Assembly (NCBI RefSeq): GCF_001028175.1 | Contig: NZ_AEJF01000085.1 | Span: forward strand, 89,094 to 153,093 | Direction: 5' to 3' | Length of the DNA: 64,000 nt | Origin: Caballeronia mineralivorans PML1(12) | GTDB taxonomy: Bacteria > Pseudomonadota > Gammaproteobacteria > Burkholderiales > Burkholderiaceae | Shown: positions 52,717 through 62,538 of the stretch, piece by piece | Layout of the letters: each line of letters opens with the position of its first letter | Numbering within the stretch: position 1 is the stretch's first letter | Translations under genes and position numbers: made by a program | Notes under the pieces: generated by a model | Databases searched by the model: none | The model's input: the letters and a program-made list of their open reading frames with translations, nothing else | What the model was told of the DNA's origin: nothing

Positions 52717-53871
52717 GTGAAAAGTGCCTGGACCCCCGCGTCGAAGCTACCTAATGTTGGCACGACCATATTTACCGTGATCGGCCAGCTCGCCGAGGAA
52801 CACCAAGCGCTGAATCTCTCGCAAGGCGCGCCCAATTTCGCGTGCGATCCGAAACTCGTGGAAAGCGCTGCCCAAGCCATGCGTGCCGGGCATAACCAGT
52901 ACGCCCCCATGTCCGGCGTGCTCGCGCTGCGCGAAGCCCTCGCACAGAAAACGGAGCAGCTCTACGGCGCCACCTACGATCCGGACAGTGAAATCACCGT
53001 GGTCGCAAGCGCGAGCGAAGGGCTGTACGCGTCGATCAGCGCGCTCGTCCATCCCGGTGACGAAGTGATCTACTTCGAACCTTCATTCGATAGCTACGGC
53101 CCCATCGTGCAATTGCAGGGCGCCACGCCCATCGCGATCAAGCTCTCGCCGGTGGACTTTCATATCGACTGGGACGAGGTCGCCGCGGCCATCACGCCGC
53201 GCACGCGGATGATCATCGTCAATTCGCCGCACAACCCATCCGGCAGCGCATTCACGGCTGAAGACATCAACCGCCTCACGGCGCTGACGCACGATTCGAA
53301 GATCATCGTGTTGTCGGACGAGGTGTATGAGCACGTCGTCTTCGACGGCGCCTTGCATCACAGCATGGCGCGTTATCCGGCGCTGGCTGAGCGCAGCGTG
53401 ATCGTGTCGTCGTTCGGCAAGTCGTATCACGTGACAGGGTGGCGCGTCGGCTTCACGCTCGCCCCCGCCGAGCTGACCAACGAGATCCGCAAGGTCCATC
53501 AGTTCATGACCTTCTCCGCCGATACCCCCATGCAGATCGCGTTCGCTGAAGCGCTCGGCGACGCATCGAGCTATCTCGGGCTCGGCGAGTTCTATCAGAA
53601 GAAACGCGATCTCCTCGCTGAAGCACTTAGCGGTTCACGCTTCGAACTCTTGCCGAGCGCGGGCAGCTTTTTCATACTGGCGCGCTTCGGCGCGTTCTCC
53701 GATGAATCCGACAGCGACTTCGTGCTGCGCCTGATCCGCGAAACCCAGGTCGCGACCATTCCGTTGTCGGCGTTCTACACCGACGGCACGGACAACCGCA
53801 TCATCCGCCTCAGCTTCGCCAAGGACGACGACACCCTGCGAGAAGGCGCCCGCCGCTTGTGCGCGGTTTGA
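52717..53871 (+). CDS. Methionine/aromatic aminotransferase (class I/II, YbdL-like)
   Basis: 384 residues, PLP fold type I. NLSQGAPNFACDPKLVESAAQAMRAGHNQYAPMSGVLALREALAQK is the start typical of methionine aminotransferase/KAT enzymes. SEGLYASISALVHPGDEV, NSPHNPSGSAFTAED, LSDEVYEHVVFDG and the Schiff-base Lys in VSSFGKSYHVTGWRVGF are in order. GTG start at 52717 with CGGAGACC upstream. It transaminates methionine to 2-keto-4-methylthiobutyrate, or kynurenine/aromatic substrates. Next gene is a polar amino-acid binding protein. Confidence 0.92.
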   Translation: MKSAWTPASKLPNVGTTIFTVIGQLAEEHQALNLSQGAPNFACDPKLVESAAQAMRAGHNQYAPMSGVLALREALAQKTEQLYGATYDPDSEITVVASASEGLYASISALVHPGDEVIYFEPSFDSYGPIVQLQGATPIAIKLSPVDFHIDWDEVAAAITPRTRMIIVNSPHNPSGSAFTAEDINRLTALTHDSKIIVLSDEVYEHVVFDGALHHSMARYPALAERSVIVSSFGKSYHVTGWRVGFTLAPAELTNEIRKVHQFMTFSADTPMQIAFAEALGDASSYLGLGEFYQKKRDLLAEALSGSRFELLPSAGSFFILARFGAFSDESDSDFVLRLIRETQVATIPLSAFYTDGTDNRIIRLSFAKDDDTLREGARRLCAV

Positions 53872-53911
53872 CGCTGGTTAGAAGCCATTCCAACTTATAG
53901 AGACACACGCC

Positions 53912-54706
53912 ATGAAAAAAACCGCTCACGTTTTGTCGGCCGCACTGCTGCTGGCCGCCTCGGTCTGCACCACCGCCGCGTACGCCGCCGAATCCGATAC
54001 CTTGCGCTACGGGGTGGAAGCGCAGTATCCACCGTTCGAATCGAAGGCGGCATCGGGTGAATTGCAAGGCCTGGATATCGATGTCGGCAACGCCATCTGC
54101 GCCACAGCGAAGATGAAATGCGCGTGGGTGGAGACCTCGTTCGACGGCCTGATTCCCGCGCTGCAGGGCCGCAAATTCGACGCGATCAATTCCGCGATGA
54201 ACGCAACCGATCAGCGCCGTCAGGCCATCGATTTCACGACCGTGGTGTATCGCGTGCCGACCCAACTGATCGCGAAAACTGGCAGTGGGCTCGAGCCGAC
54301 GGCGGCATCGCTGAAGGGCAAGAACATCGGCGTGTTGCAGGGTTCGATCCAGGAAAGTTTCGCCAAGGCGCACTGGGCCAACGCAGGCGTGAACGTCGTA
54401 CCGTACCAGGACCAGAACCAGGCTTACACCGACCTGAAGGCCGGGCGTCTTGACGGCACGCTGGTGCTCTCGGCAGCCGGACAAAGCGGCTTCTTGTCGA
54501 AGCCGGACGGCGCGGGTTACAGCTTTGTCGGCGGCCCGGTCAGCGATGACAAGATCCTGGGCAGCGGTATCGCGTTCGGGATTCGCAAGGGCGACGATGC
54601 GTTGAAGCAGCGCCTGAACACAGCAATCGCGAAGCTCAAAGCGGATGGCACGATTGCGGCGTTCGCGAAGAAGTATCTCGGCGATATCGACGTGTCGGCC
54701 AAATGA
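53912..54706 (+). CDS. Polar amino acid ABC transporter substrate-binding protein
   Basis: 264 residues, ArtJ/HisJ-type. Signal peptide ~1-26. LRYGVEAQYPPFESKAASGELQGLDIDVGNAICATAKMKCAWVETSFDGLIPALQGRKFDAINSAMNAT is characteristic; MKCAWVETSFDGLIPAL is the pocket strand, and RRQAIDFTTVVY the loop. It lacks adjacent permease and ATPase genes. It follows the methionine aminotransferase by 40 bp and is likely co-transcribed, fitting uptake plus transamination of one amino acid. Confidence 0.93.
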   Translation: MKKTAHVLSAALLLAASVCTTAAYAAESDTLRYGVEAQYPPFESKAASGELQGLDIDVGNAICATAKMKCAWVETSFDGLIPALQGRKFDAINSAMNATDQRRQAIDFTTVVYRVPTQLIAKTGSGLEPTAASLKGKNIGVLQGSIQESFAKAHWANAGVNVVPYQDQNQAYTDLKAGRLDGTLVLSAAGQSGFLSKPDGAGYSFVGGPVSDDKILGSGIAFGIRKGDDALKQRLNTAIAKLKADGTIAAFAKKYLGDIDVSAK

Positions 54707-54875
54707 GCGAGGCTTAAAACCGGGGTTTCCGGAACGGCGAACGAGCCGATTGGGCCGATCAAGGCCGCGGTGTGATCAGCGAGGATTTTTGAACGCTGGC
54801 ACACTGCGGCCTTCGTTGTTGGCACAATCGGCCGCCACGTTTCATTGCGTGGCCGCTGCTTTATCCGGATCTCCC

Positions 54876-56438
54876 ATGAGCACTGCGCCTGCCGCACCCT
54901 CCGCGCCGCCGCCGTTAAAGGGCGGACAACTGGTTCTCGCGACCATCGCCGTGGCACTCGCCACGTTCATGAACGTGCTCGATTCATCGATCGCGAACGT
55001 CGCCATCCCGACTATTTCCGGCAATCTCGGCGTTTCCGTCGATGAAGGCACGTGGGTCGTGACCGTGTTCGCGGCGGCCAACGCGGTGTCGATTCCGCTG
55101 ACCGGCTGGCTGACGCAGCGCATCGGGCAGATCAAGCTGTTTGTCGGCGCTATCTTGTTGTTCGTGATTTCTTCGTGGCTCTGCGGACTTGCGCCGACTT
55201 TGCCGGTGCTGCTTGCCGCGCGGGTTTTGCAAGGCGCCGTTGCCGGGCCGCTGATTCCGCTGTCGCAGGCTATCTTGCTGGGTTCGTACCCGAAGGAGAA
55301 AGCGTCTATGGCGCTTTCCTTATGGGCGATGACCGCCGTTGTCGGGCCGATCGCCGGACCGGCTTTAGGCGGCTGGATTACCGATAGCTACAGCTGGTCG
55401 TGGATCTTCTATATCAACATTCCTGTCGGCTTGTTTGCCGCCAGCGTGACGTGGTTTATTTACCGGAAACGTGAATCCGCCACGCGTAAAGCGCCCATCG
55501 ATACGGTCGGGCTCGCATTGCTGATTGCGTGGGTTGCATCGCTGCAGATTATGCTCGACAAGGGTCGTGACCTCGACTGGTTTTCATCGCCGCTGATCGT
55601 GTGGCTGGGAATCATTGCGTTGATTGCCTTTGCACTATTTGTGGTGTGGGAACTGACCGATGCGAATCCCGTTGTCGATTTGCGGTTGTTTGCCGGGCGG
55701 AATTTCTTTGGCGGGACAGTCGCCATTTCCGTCGCTTACGGGGTGTTCTTCGGCAATCTCGTTTTATTGCCGCAATGGATGCAACAATATCTGAATTACC
55801 GTTCCGTCGATGCCGGCCTGGTGACTGCGCCATTGGGTATTTTTGCGGTGATTCTCGCGCCGGTCATGGGTCGGGTCTTGCCTCGCACCGATGCGCGCGT
55901 AGTCGCGACGATGGCGTTTATCGGTTTCGCGATTGTGTTTTTTATGCGCTCTAACTATGTGATCGAGATCGATACCTGGCACCTGGTTTTGCCCACGCTT
56001 TTACAGGGCATTCCGATGGCGCTGTTTTTCGTGCCGTTGACGTCGATTATCTTGTCCGGGCTGGCGCCGTCGAAGATTCCGGCTGCCGCGGGGTTATCGA
56101 ATTTTGCGCGGGTGTTTTGCGGGGCGGTGGGGACATCGCTTGCGGGGAATGCCTGGACGGATCGGATTGCCTTGCATCATGAGCGGCTGACTGAGCAGGC
56201 TAATGCGAATAACCCGGCGTTTATGCAGTCATTGCAGGCGTCGCAGAGTGCGCTCAATGTCAGCGAGGCTCAAGCTCGGGGGTTGTTCGATTTCACGGTC
56301 AATACGCAAGCCGCGATGATGGGGCTGAACGATATCTTTTTTGCTTCCGCGGTTATTTTCATCCTGATTATTCCGCTGATCTGGATTACCAAGCGGGCGA
56401 AGGGCGGAGGCGGTGGAGCGGCGGCAGGAGCACACTAA
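54876..56438 (+). CDS. DHA2-family MFS efflux pump (EmrB-like)
   Basis: 520 residues with 14 helices. FMNVLDSSIANVAIPTISGNLGVSVDEGTWVVTVFAAANAVSIPLTGWL is the EmrB start with motif D1, RVLQGAVAGPLIPLSQAILLGSYP motif B, and AVVGPIAGPALGGWITDSYSWSWIFYINIPVG motif C. In EmrAB-TolC systems a membrane-fusion partner is required; no emrA adjoins this gene. Convergent with another DHA2 pump, separated by a terminator hairpin. The first helix follows a Pro/Ala-rich N-terminus. Start ATG 54876 has a weak ribosome site. Confidence 0.92.
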   Translation: MSTAPAAPSAPPPLKGGQLVLATIAVALATFMNVLDSSIANVAIPTISGNLGVSVDEGTWVVTVFAAANAVSIPLTGWLTQRIGQIKLFVGAILLFVISSWLCGLAPTLPVLLAARVLQGAVAGPLIPLSQAILLGSYPKEKASMALSLWAMTAVVGPIAGPALGGWITDSYSWSWIFYINIPVGLFAASVTWFIYRKRESATRKAPIDTVGLALLIAWVASLQIMLDKGRDLDWFSSPLIVWLGIIALIAFALFVVWELTDANPVVDLRLFAGRNFFGGTVAISVAYGVFFGNLVLLPQWMQQYLNYRSVDAGLVTAPLGIFAVILAPVMGRVLPRTDARVVATMAFIGFAIVFFMRSNYVIEIDTWHLVLPTLLQGIPMALFFVPLTSIILSGLAPSKIPAAAGLSNFARVFCGAVGTSLAGNAWTDRIALHHERLTEQANANNPAFMQSLQASQSALNVSEAQARGLFDFTVNTQAAMMGLNDIFFASAVIFILIIPLIWITKRAKGGGGGAAAGAH

Positions 56439-56444
56439 TATCAG

Positions 56445-56488
56445 CGCGGTTTCGTTCGCACCAGTGTTCAGGAGCGAACGAAACCGCG
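56445..56488. terminator. Bidirectional terminator hairpin
   Basis: CGCGGTTTCGTTCGC (56445-56459) and its perfect complement (56474-56488), 14-base loop, between two convergent transporter genes. No strong T-run, so termination may be rho-dependent or weak. Confidence 0.65.
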
Positions 56489-56492
56489 TCCC

Positions 56493-58073
56493 CTACCCCT
56501 TGCGAAACGTAATGTGCGACACCCTTCGCACCATCAGCACCGCCGACAACGCCGCCACCGCGGTCAGCGCCACGCCAATGTGAATCGACTGCACGAGCAC
56601 CTCTCGTGCGCTCTCGATCAGCGCCGGGCCATCCAGCCCGGCCGGCACCAGATCGGCCAGCAACTTCCCCCGCAACGCCGAATCGATCAGGATCCGTGGA
56701 TCGTCGAACCTCGGCAGCCACGCCGAACTCGCCGGTTCGCCGAGCACTCTCAACGTGCGCGTGATGACATCCCGGTAATGATGCTGCACGATCGTCGCGA
56801 CCACGCTGGTCCCCAGCATCCCGCCGACCATACGCGTCGATTGCAACAACGCCGTAGTAATGCCAAACCGCTCACGCCCGGCAATCTCCTGCCCGAAGAC
56901 ATTCAGGTTATTCAGCACGAAACCCAGGCCAATACCAATCCCGGCCATCGGAATCTCGATCCAGATATGCGGCGTGGAGGCACTGGCAAACGCCAGCGCA
57001 ATACACGCGAACATCAACAACGTGAATCCAATCGACAAGATGAACGTCGGCTTGCGCAAATGAATCACGATGCGCGTATTGATAAAACTGCCGATGGCAA
57101 TAAACATCGCGATCGGCGTGGCCAATAAACCCGCCTCCTGCGGCGATAAACCGAAACCGCCCTGCAGTAAAAGCGGCGCAAAAAAGATCAGCGAAAACAT
57201 CACGAAACCCGACAGCGTGGACAACGTGAATAACGTGACGAGCTGCGGATCCTTGAACAGATCGAGCGGGATGATCGGATGCGTCGCACGACGCTCGCAC
57301 ATCAGCAACGCCACCGCGCCAACAGTCACACAGGCGGCAAGCACCAGATTCCCGGTGGTCAGCCCGCTCTTTGGCACAGCTTCGATGAATGCCTGCAAGC
57401 CACCCAGCACCAACGCAACCAGCCCCGCGCCCAACCAGTCGATCTTCACCGCGCCCTCACGCGGCCGATGAAAGTTCGGCAAATGCACCCAGATGAAATA
57501 AAACGCGGCAATCCCCACCGGCAGGTTGATCAGGAAGGTCGAGCGCCATCCCCAATGCTCGCTCATCCAGCCGCCCAGCGACGGCCCCGCGGCGGTTCCA
57601 ATGCCGTATGACGCCGCCATCACGACCTGCCAGCGCACCCGCAAACGCGGATCGGGGAAGAGATCGGGGATTGACGCGAACGCGGTTCCGACCATCATGC
57701 CGCCGCCTATCCCCTGCAAACCGCGCGCGATGACCAGGAACAGCATGTCGTTGGCCACACCGCACAGCACGGAAGCCGCCGTGAACGTAAGCACCGCGGC
57801 AATCACGAAACGCTTGCGGCCGAAATAATCGCCGAGCCGGCCGAATACCGGCACGGTCACCACCGACGCCAGCAAATACGCGCTCGCAATCCATGCGTAA
57901 TACTCGAAGCCATGCAATTCCGCGACGATCGACGGCAGCGCCGTGCTGACCACGGTCTGATCGAGTGCGACCAGCATATTGACCAGACCGATGCCGAGCA
58001 TCGCGAGGAGGGCGTTACGGAAAGGCAGAGGGGTTGCGGATTCGGGAGGAGACGTAGCAGCGGACTGGGACAC
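56493..58073 (-). CDS. DHA2-family MFS transporter
   Basis: 526 residues, 14 helices. VALDQTVVSTALPSIVAELHGFEYYAWIASAYLL is motif D1 of DHA2 multidrug exporters. GRLGDYFGRKRFVIAAVL, RGLQGIGGGMMVGTAFASIPDLFP and AAGPSLGGWMSEHWGWRSTFLINLPVGIAAF follow. A C-terminal extracytoplasmic loop precedes TM14. GTG start at 58073 lacks a clear Shine-Dalgarno. Convergent with another DHA2 pump; no regulator adjoins it directly. Confidence 0.92.
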   Translation of the reverse strand: MSQSAATSPPESATPLPFRNALLAMLGIGLVNMLVALDQTVVSTALPSIVAELHGFEYYAWIASAYLLASVVTVPVFGRLGDYFGRKRFVIAAVLTFTAASVLCGVANDMLFLVIARGLQGIGGGMMVGTAFASIPDLFPDPRLRVRWQVVMAASYGIGTAAGPSLGGWMSEHWGWRSTFLINLPVGIAAFYFIWVHLPNFHRPREGAVKIDWLGAGLVALVLGGLQAFIEAVPKSGLTTGNLVLAACVTVGAVALLMCERRATHPIIPLDLFKDPQLVTLFTLSTLSGFVMFSLIFFAPLLLQGGFGLSPQEAGLLATPIAMFIAIGSFINTRIVIHLRKPTFILSIGFTLLMFACIALAFASASTPHIWIEIPMAGIGIGLGFVLNNLNVFGQEIAGRERFGITTALLQSTRMVGGMLGTSVVATIVQHHYRDVITRTLRVLGEPASSAWLPRFDDPRILIDSALRGKLLADLVPAGLDGPALIESAREVLVQSIHIGVALTAVAALSAVLMVRRVSHITFRKG

Positions 58074-58311
58074 GGGCTGGGTGAGTTAGGAAAGTGAAAA
58101 GAGGGATTAAATACCAACATCAAGCCCCGGATTGTATGACGGGATTATTTTGTCCGGTTGGTCAGGATCGGCCCCGCATCGACAAAAGAGGAACATTAAT
58201 CAGATTGGTACGGTCGTAAATTTGTAAGCTCGGTAATCAGGCGCGACTGTTTTCATCGATAAAAATGTCGCATGCACGTCGCGTGCGTTTCAACCGCTGA
58301 AGGAGAACCGT

Positions 58312-58782
58312 ATGTTCAAACGAATCGTCGTGGCCATCGACGGCAGCCGCACTTCGCACCGCGCATTCGAGTCCGCGCTGGAACTCGCCGCCACGCATGG
58401 TGCGGTGCTGCAACCGTATTACGTGGTGGAAAACGCGCCGGTTTATTACGACGTGCCGGGCTACGATCCCTCGGTCCTGCGCGACGAACTCGCCGCCCAG
58501 GGCGCCAAACTCGGCGACGAAGCGCTCGCCGCGATGAAACAGCGCGGCGTAGAAGGCGCAATGGCGATAGCTGAGGCTTCCTCCGTGGACGACGTGGCCG
58601 ATCTGGTGCTCAAGGCCGCCGCGGCGTTCAGCGCGGATCTGCTCGTGATGGGCACGCACGGCCGCAAGGGTTTCCAGCGGCTGATACTCGGCAGTGTCGC
58701 GGAAAGGTGTTTGCGGCAGGCGACGCTACCGGTGCTGCTGATTCCTTCCGCTGCCGGCGGCGACGAAGCGCCGGCTTCGTAA
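58312..58782 (+). CDS. Universal stress protein (UspA family)
   Basis: 156 residues. KRIVVAIDGSRTSHRAFESALELAATHG is the UspA start; VMGTHGRKGFQRLILGSVAERCLRQATLPVLLIP contains the ATP-binding G-2x-G-9x-G(S/T) motif (GTHGRKGFQRLILGS). Binds ATP, likely dimeric, cytosolic. AAGGAGAA before the ATG. An FNR-type regulator gene follows 99 bp downstream on the same strand, which fits Usp induction under oxygen limitation. Confidence 0.93.
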   Translation: MFKRIVVAIDGSRTSHRAFESALELAATHGAVLQPYYVVENAPVYYDVPGYDPSVLRDELAAQGAKLGDEALAAMKQRGVEGAMAIAEASSVDDVADLVLKAAAAFSADLLVMGTHGRKGFQRLILGSVAERCLRQATLPVLLIPSAAGGDEAPAS

Positions 58783-58881
58783 AGGCCTTTATCGCGCGAC
58801 GTTTTGCCACCCGGGGGCGCATGGCATCGATGGGACAATTTCCTTGTTCCAGATCAAAACGAACTAAAAAGCGAGCGAACC

Positions 58882-59622
58882 ATGCCAACCGTCCACGGGA
58901 CTTCCGCCCCACTCTCGAACGCGCCCTCGCGTCACGCCGCCCATTGTTCGACCTGCGCCTTGCGGCACTACTGCCTGCCGCAAGGTTTGTCCTCCGACGA
59001 CGTCAACACGCTCCAGAAGGTCATCGTCAACGCTCGCACGATCAAGCGCGGCGAAACGCTGTTTCGCGTCGGCGACACCTTCGACACCCTCTACGCCGTT
59101 CGCTCGGGCTCGCTCAAAACGGTGGTATCAACGCCGAACGGCAGCGGCCGCGAGCAGGTCATGGGCCTCCATCTCGGCGGCGACGCACTCGGTCTCGAAG
59201 GTTTCGACAACGGCCGGCACGCATGTCACGCCGTCGCGCTCGAAGACAGTTCGGTCTGCCTGATTCCGTACGTGCATTTCGAACGCGCGTGCCGCGAAAC
59301 CAGCGCCCTGCAGCGCCGGTTGCTGCAGTTGCTGAGCCGCGAAGTCGTGCGGAAGTCGACGCAAACCCTGATCCTCGGCACCTTGCGCGCCGACGAGCGT
59401 GTCGCCGCCCTGCTGCTCGATCTCTCCGCCCGGTTGAAACACCGCGGTTACGCCAGCAACGAATTCAACCTGCGTTTCACGCGCGACGACATGGGCAGTT
59501 TTCTCGGCATCACGCTTGAAACGGTCAGCCGGACGCTGTCGCGTTTTCAGGCGAAGGGTCTCATCGATGCAAATGGCAAGCTCATCCAGATCCTCGACTT
59601 CGACGGTCTGCGCGCGATCTAG
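58882..59622 (+). CDS. FNR-type oxygen-sensing transcriptional regulator
   Basis: 246 residues. Cys22, Cys25, Cys31 (HCSTCALRHYC) and Cys115 (RHACHAV) match the four ligands of the FNR [4Fe-4S] cluster. A cNMP-like beta-roll (~45-145) is followed by a dimer helix and HTH with ETVSRTLSRFQAKGL, the recognition helix ExxSR of FNR that reads TTGAT half-sites. LGLEGFDNGRHACHA is the typical FNR loop. The ATG at 58882 gives standard FNR length; an upstream start adds 26 doubtful residues. It switches genes between aerobic and low-oxygen growth. Confidence 0.92.
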   Translation: MPTVHGTSAPLSNAPSRHAAHCSTCALRHYCLPQGLSSDDVNTLQKVIVNARTIKRGETLFRVGDTFDTLYAVRSGSLKTVVSTPNGSGREQVMGLHLGGDALGLEGFDNGRHACHAVALEDSSVCLIPYVHFERACRETSALQRRLLQLLSREVVRKSTQTLILGTLRADERVAALLLDLSARLKHRGYASNEFNLRFTRDDMGSFLGITLETVSRTLSRFQAKGLIDANGKLIQILDFDGLRAI

Positions 59623-59714
59623 CTCGCGGCGCGCTGGCGGTCCAAGCGCACTTGGCATGCCCTCTGCTACGATTAATCGTTTTGCATCGGCCCATGCCCG
59701 GAGACAAGAGCGAA

Positions 59715-61064
59715 ATGAATCGCGAACCTACCCCGCTGCATCCGCTGCTCGCCCGCCTGCGCGAAGCGCGCCAGACCACCGACACGCTGTTCTCCATCGT
59801 CAAACCCGAATTCCTGTATGAGCGCCCGATTGCCGAGCGGCATCGGATCGTGTTCTACATTGGGCATCTGGACGCCTTCGACCGGAATCTGTTCGATCAG
59901 CGCCTCTTCGACCTGCCCAGCCCCAATCCCGAGTTCGATCAGTTATTTGCATTCGGCATCGATCCGGTCGGTGGCGGCCTGCCAAGCGATCAGCCGCACG
60001 ACTGGCCGACGCTTGCCGCTATTCACGCCTATGTTCAGCGGATTCGCGATGACATCGATGCGCGTTTCGACCCCGTCGAAATTACAAAGCGTGAAGATAA
60101 GCGTGCCAATCCCGGCGCTTTGGAAGACGCGCCCGAGACGCTGCTGGAGGTCGCGATCGAGCATCGGCTGATGCACGCGGAAACGCTCGCGTACATGCTG
60201 CATCAATTGCCGCTGCACCAGAAAACCGGGCCAGCGGTCACGGAAAACACCGCGGCACATCCGCTCGACAAGACCCTCGCGCGCGAAATGGTCCGCGTGC
60301 CCGCCGGCGTAGCAACGCTCGGCCTCGCACGCGACAGCGGCACGTTCGGCTGGGACAACGAGTTCGGTGAACATCGTGTGGAGGTGCCCTCGTTCGAGAT
60401 GGACCGCTATATGGTCACGAATGCGGACTGGCTGGATTTCATTAATGCCGGCGGCTACAGGCATCGCGATTACTGGCGCGAGAGCGACTGGGCTTGGAAG
60501 GAACGTGATGGCATTGACAAGCCGGCGTTCTGGGTACGTGATAAGTCATCCGAAGAATCGAACGGCTCCGGCTGGAAGCTGCGAACCATGTTTGCCGAGA
60601 TCGCGCTGCCTGCAGACTGGCCGGTGTATGTGAGCCACGCCGAAGCCAGCGCCTACGCGAAATGGGCGGGAAAATCGTTGCCGACGGAAGCACAATGGCA
60701 ATGCGCCGCCGAGTTTGCCCCGAATGCCCCGCACGCTCGGCAAGGCAATTTCGATTTCCGCCGATGGGAGCCGTCACCGGTCCATGCCCACCCGGAGAAT
60801 CGCAGCGCGGCGGGCGTGGTCGGGCAATTCGGCAACGGTTGGGAATGGACATCGACGACCTTCGGGCCGTTACCCGGATTCGAGCCGTTTCCGTTCTACC
60901 TGGGTTACTCCGCGAACTTCTATGACGACCAGCATTACGTGCTCAAAGGTGGTTCGCCACGCACGGCGGCATGCATGCTGAGACCGAGTTTTCGCAACTG
61001 GTTCCAGGCGCATTACCAGTATGTGTATGCGGGATTTCGCTGCGTGCGGGGTTTTGACAAATAA
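59715..61064 (+). CDS. EgtB-type non-haem iron sulfoxide synthase homologue
   Basis: 449 residues: an N-terminal DinB-like helical bundle (~1-175) and a C-terminal FGE-sulfatase-type C-lectin domain (~195-449). His51 (YIGHLDAF) and His150/His154 (EHRLMHAETL) form the 3-His facial triad of EgtB/OvoA. MVRVPAGVATLGLARD, FGWDNEFGEHRVEVPSFEMDRYMVTNADWLDF and NGWEWTSTTFGPLPGFEPFPFY are FGE-type signatures. It would couple a thiol to a histidine derivative (ergothioneine-like). No EgtD methyltransferase adjoins it. ATG 59715 with GGAGACAAGAG upstream. The next gene is opposite. Confidence 0.85.
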   Translation: MNREPTPLHPLLARLREARQTTDTLFSIVKPEFLYERPIAERHRIVFYIGHLDAFDRNLFDQRLFDLPSPNPEFDQLFAFGIDPVGGGLPSDQPHDWPTLAAIHAYVQRIRDDIDARFDPVEITKREDKRANPGALEDAPETLLEVAIEHRLMHAETLAYMLHQLPLHQKTGPAVTENTAAHPLDKTLAREMVRVPAGVATLGLARDSGTFGWDNEFGEHRVEVPSFEMDRYMVTNADWLDFINAGGYRHRDYWRESDWAWKERDGIDKPAFWVRDKSSEESNGSGWKLRTMFAEIALPADWPVYVSHAEASAYAKWAGKSLPTEAQWQCAAEFAPNAPHARQGNFDFRRWEPSPVHAHPENRSAAGVVGQFGNGWEWTSTTFGPLPGFEPFPFYLGYSANFYDDQHYVLKGGSPRTAACMLRPSFRNWFQAHYQYVYAGFRCVRGFDK

Positions 61065-61131
61065 GGCATAAGTTGGTCACCAGAGCTGCCCTATGGTTTA
61101 TTGCGAAAACCGGTGAACTTGTGCCTTATTT
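61059..61131 (+). terminator. Long imperfect hairpin terminator after EgtB-like gene
   Basis: AAATAAGGCATAAGTT (from 61059) pairs with AACTTGTGCCTTATTT (to 61131) with one mismatch, and GGTCACC/GGTGA extends it, leaving a ~30-base loop. It includes the gene's TAA and ends in a T-run. Confidence 0.7.
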
Positions 61132-61329
61132 TACCGATGCATGGCACCAGACCGGGCGTAGGCAGCATACTGATTATGCTACGAGACAAGACTGACCCGT
61201 GCTGGCTAGAGTTTTCCCTTCTGCACCAATTTAAGTATCCGGCGGTTCTCAGTTTCAGGCCAGAAAGCAATATCGGTCCTGGCCCGAGCGACGCGCTCAG
61301 TAAAGCGGCCACCGGAAGCCTCCACCCCT

Positions 61330-62538
61330 TTATCGCGCTTCACGCGCCTCATGGTCGACGCTTTTGTCGCTTTTCGCCACAGGCCGTCGCCGACTGGAAG
61401 CGGGAGTAATCTGCAGCAGCATCGAGGCGCCGGCAAAGACAATCCCAACGCAGCACACGCCCGCCCAATGCCACACGCTCCATGCATAGTTGCCAAGCGT
61501 CGCGCCGATTGCCCCGCCCGCAAAGCGGATCGTCATATAAAGCGTGTTGGCGCGGCTCATCGCAGTGCTCCGAACCGCCAGGTTGCGCGCCATGTTTGAG
61601 ACATGCGAGCTTTGCAAGCCGAGGTCTAGCAGGATCACGCCGACGATTAACCCGCCGATGCTCGCGCCTTTCCAGGCAAGCAGCCCATACGAGGCGATGA
61701 AGACAATGCTGGCGGCGAGAATCACACGACGCGGATCGTGCGCATCGACCAGCTTTCCGACGGCATAGGACGCGCTCGCGCCGGCGACACCGACGAGCCC
61801 GAACAATCCAGCTGTCTCGCTGCCGTAACGAGGGTCGAGGCCGTGCAGGTGAAACGCGAGCGTCGTCCAGAAGGCACTGAATGCGGCAAACTGCAACGCC
61901 GCGATCGAAGCAGTCTGCCTTACGACGGGCTCCTCGCGCAGCAACACAAACAGGGAACGCATCAACACGCCATAGCTGCCCGAGAAAGTCGGCTCGACGC
62001 GTGGAAGCACGCGCGCAAGCATGGCGGCAACGGCCACCATCGCGACTGCCGCGAAGGCGTAGACGGCGCGCCATCCGAAATACGCAGCGATCACGCCCGA
62101 TACCGTGCGAGAGACGAGGATGCCGCAAAGCAGGCCCAACATCACGATTCCGACGGCCTTGCCGCGGCCCTGAGGTCCTGCAATCTGAGCCGCAAGAGGC
62201 GTGAGCAATTGCGGTGCCACACTAGCCATGCCCGCGGCAAAACTCGCCGCCACGGCCCAAGGCAGCGTGGGCGCCGCCGCCATCGCGACAAGCGCGACGA
62301 CGGACGCCGTCAACGTGAACGCGAAGAGCTTGCGAAGCTCCACCTTGTCGCCAAGCGGAATGAAGAAGAGCAGGCCCAGCGCATATCCAGCCTGCGCGGC
62401 GACGGAAATCACGCCAGCCTGACCTTCAGTAACCCTGAACGTATGCGCGAAATCGACGAGCAGCGGCTGGTTGTAATAGTTATTGGCGACGACGAGCCCG
62501 GCTGCGAGTGCCATCACCCAGTAGATCGATTGCTTCAT
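61330..62538 (-). CDS. MFS transporter (YnfM-like)
   Basis: 402 residues, 12 helices. NNYYNQPLLVDFAHTFRVTEGQAGVISVAAQAGYALGLLFFIPLGDKVELRKL is the YnfM/arabinose-type MFS start (motif A in LGDKVELRKL). PQLLTPLAAQIAGPQGRGKAVGIVMLGLLCGILVSRTVSGVIAAYFGWRAVYAF is motif C region. Divergent from a LysR regulator (166-bp gap), which probably controls it. Substrate unknown. The final ~20 residues are basic and hydrophilic. Confidence 0.9.
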   Translation of the reverse strand: MKQSIYWVMALAAGLVVANNYYNQPLLVDFAHTFRVTEGQAGVISVAAQAGYALGLLFFIPLGDKVELRKLFAFTLTASVVALVAMAAAPTLPWAVAASFAAGMASVAPQLLTPLAAQIAGPQGRGKAVGIVMLGLLCGILVSRTVSGVIAAYFGWRAVYAFAAVAMVAVAAMLARVLPRVEPTFSGSYGVLMRSLFVLLREEPVVRQTASIAALQFAAFSAFWTTLAFHLHGLDPRYGSETAGLFGLVGVAGASASYAVGKLVDAHDPRRVILAASIVFIASYGLLAWKGASIGGLIVGVILLDLGLQSSHVSNMARNLAVRSTAMSRANTLYMTIRFAGGAIGATLGNYAWSVWHWAGVCCVGIVFAGASMLLQITPASSRRRPVAKSDKSVDHEAREAR

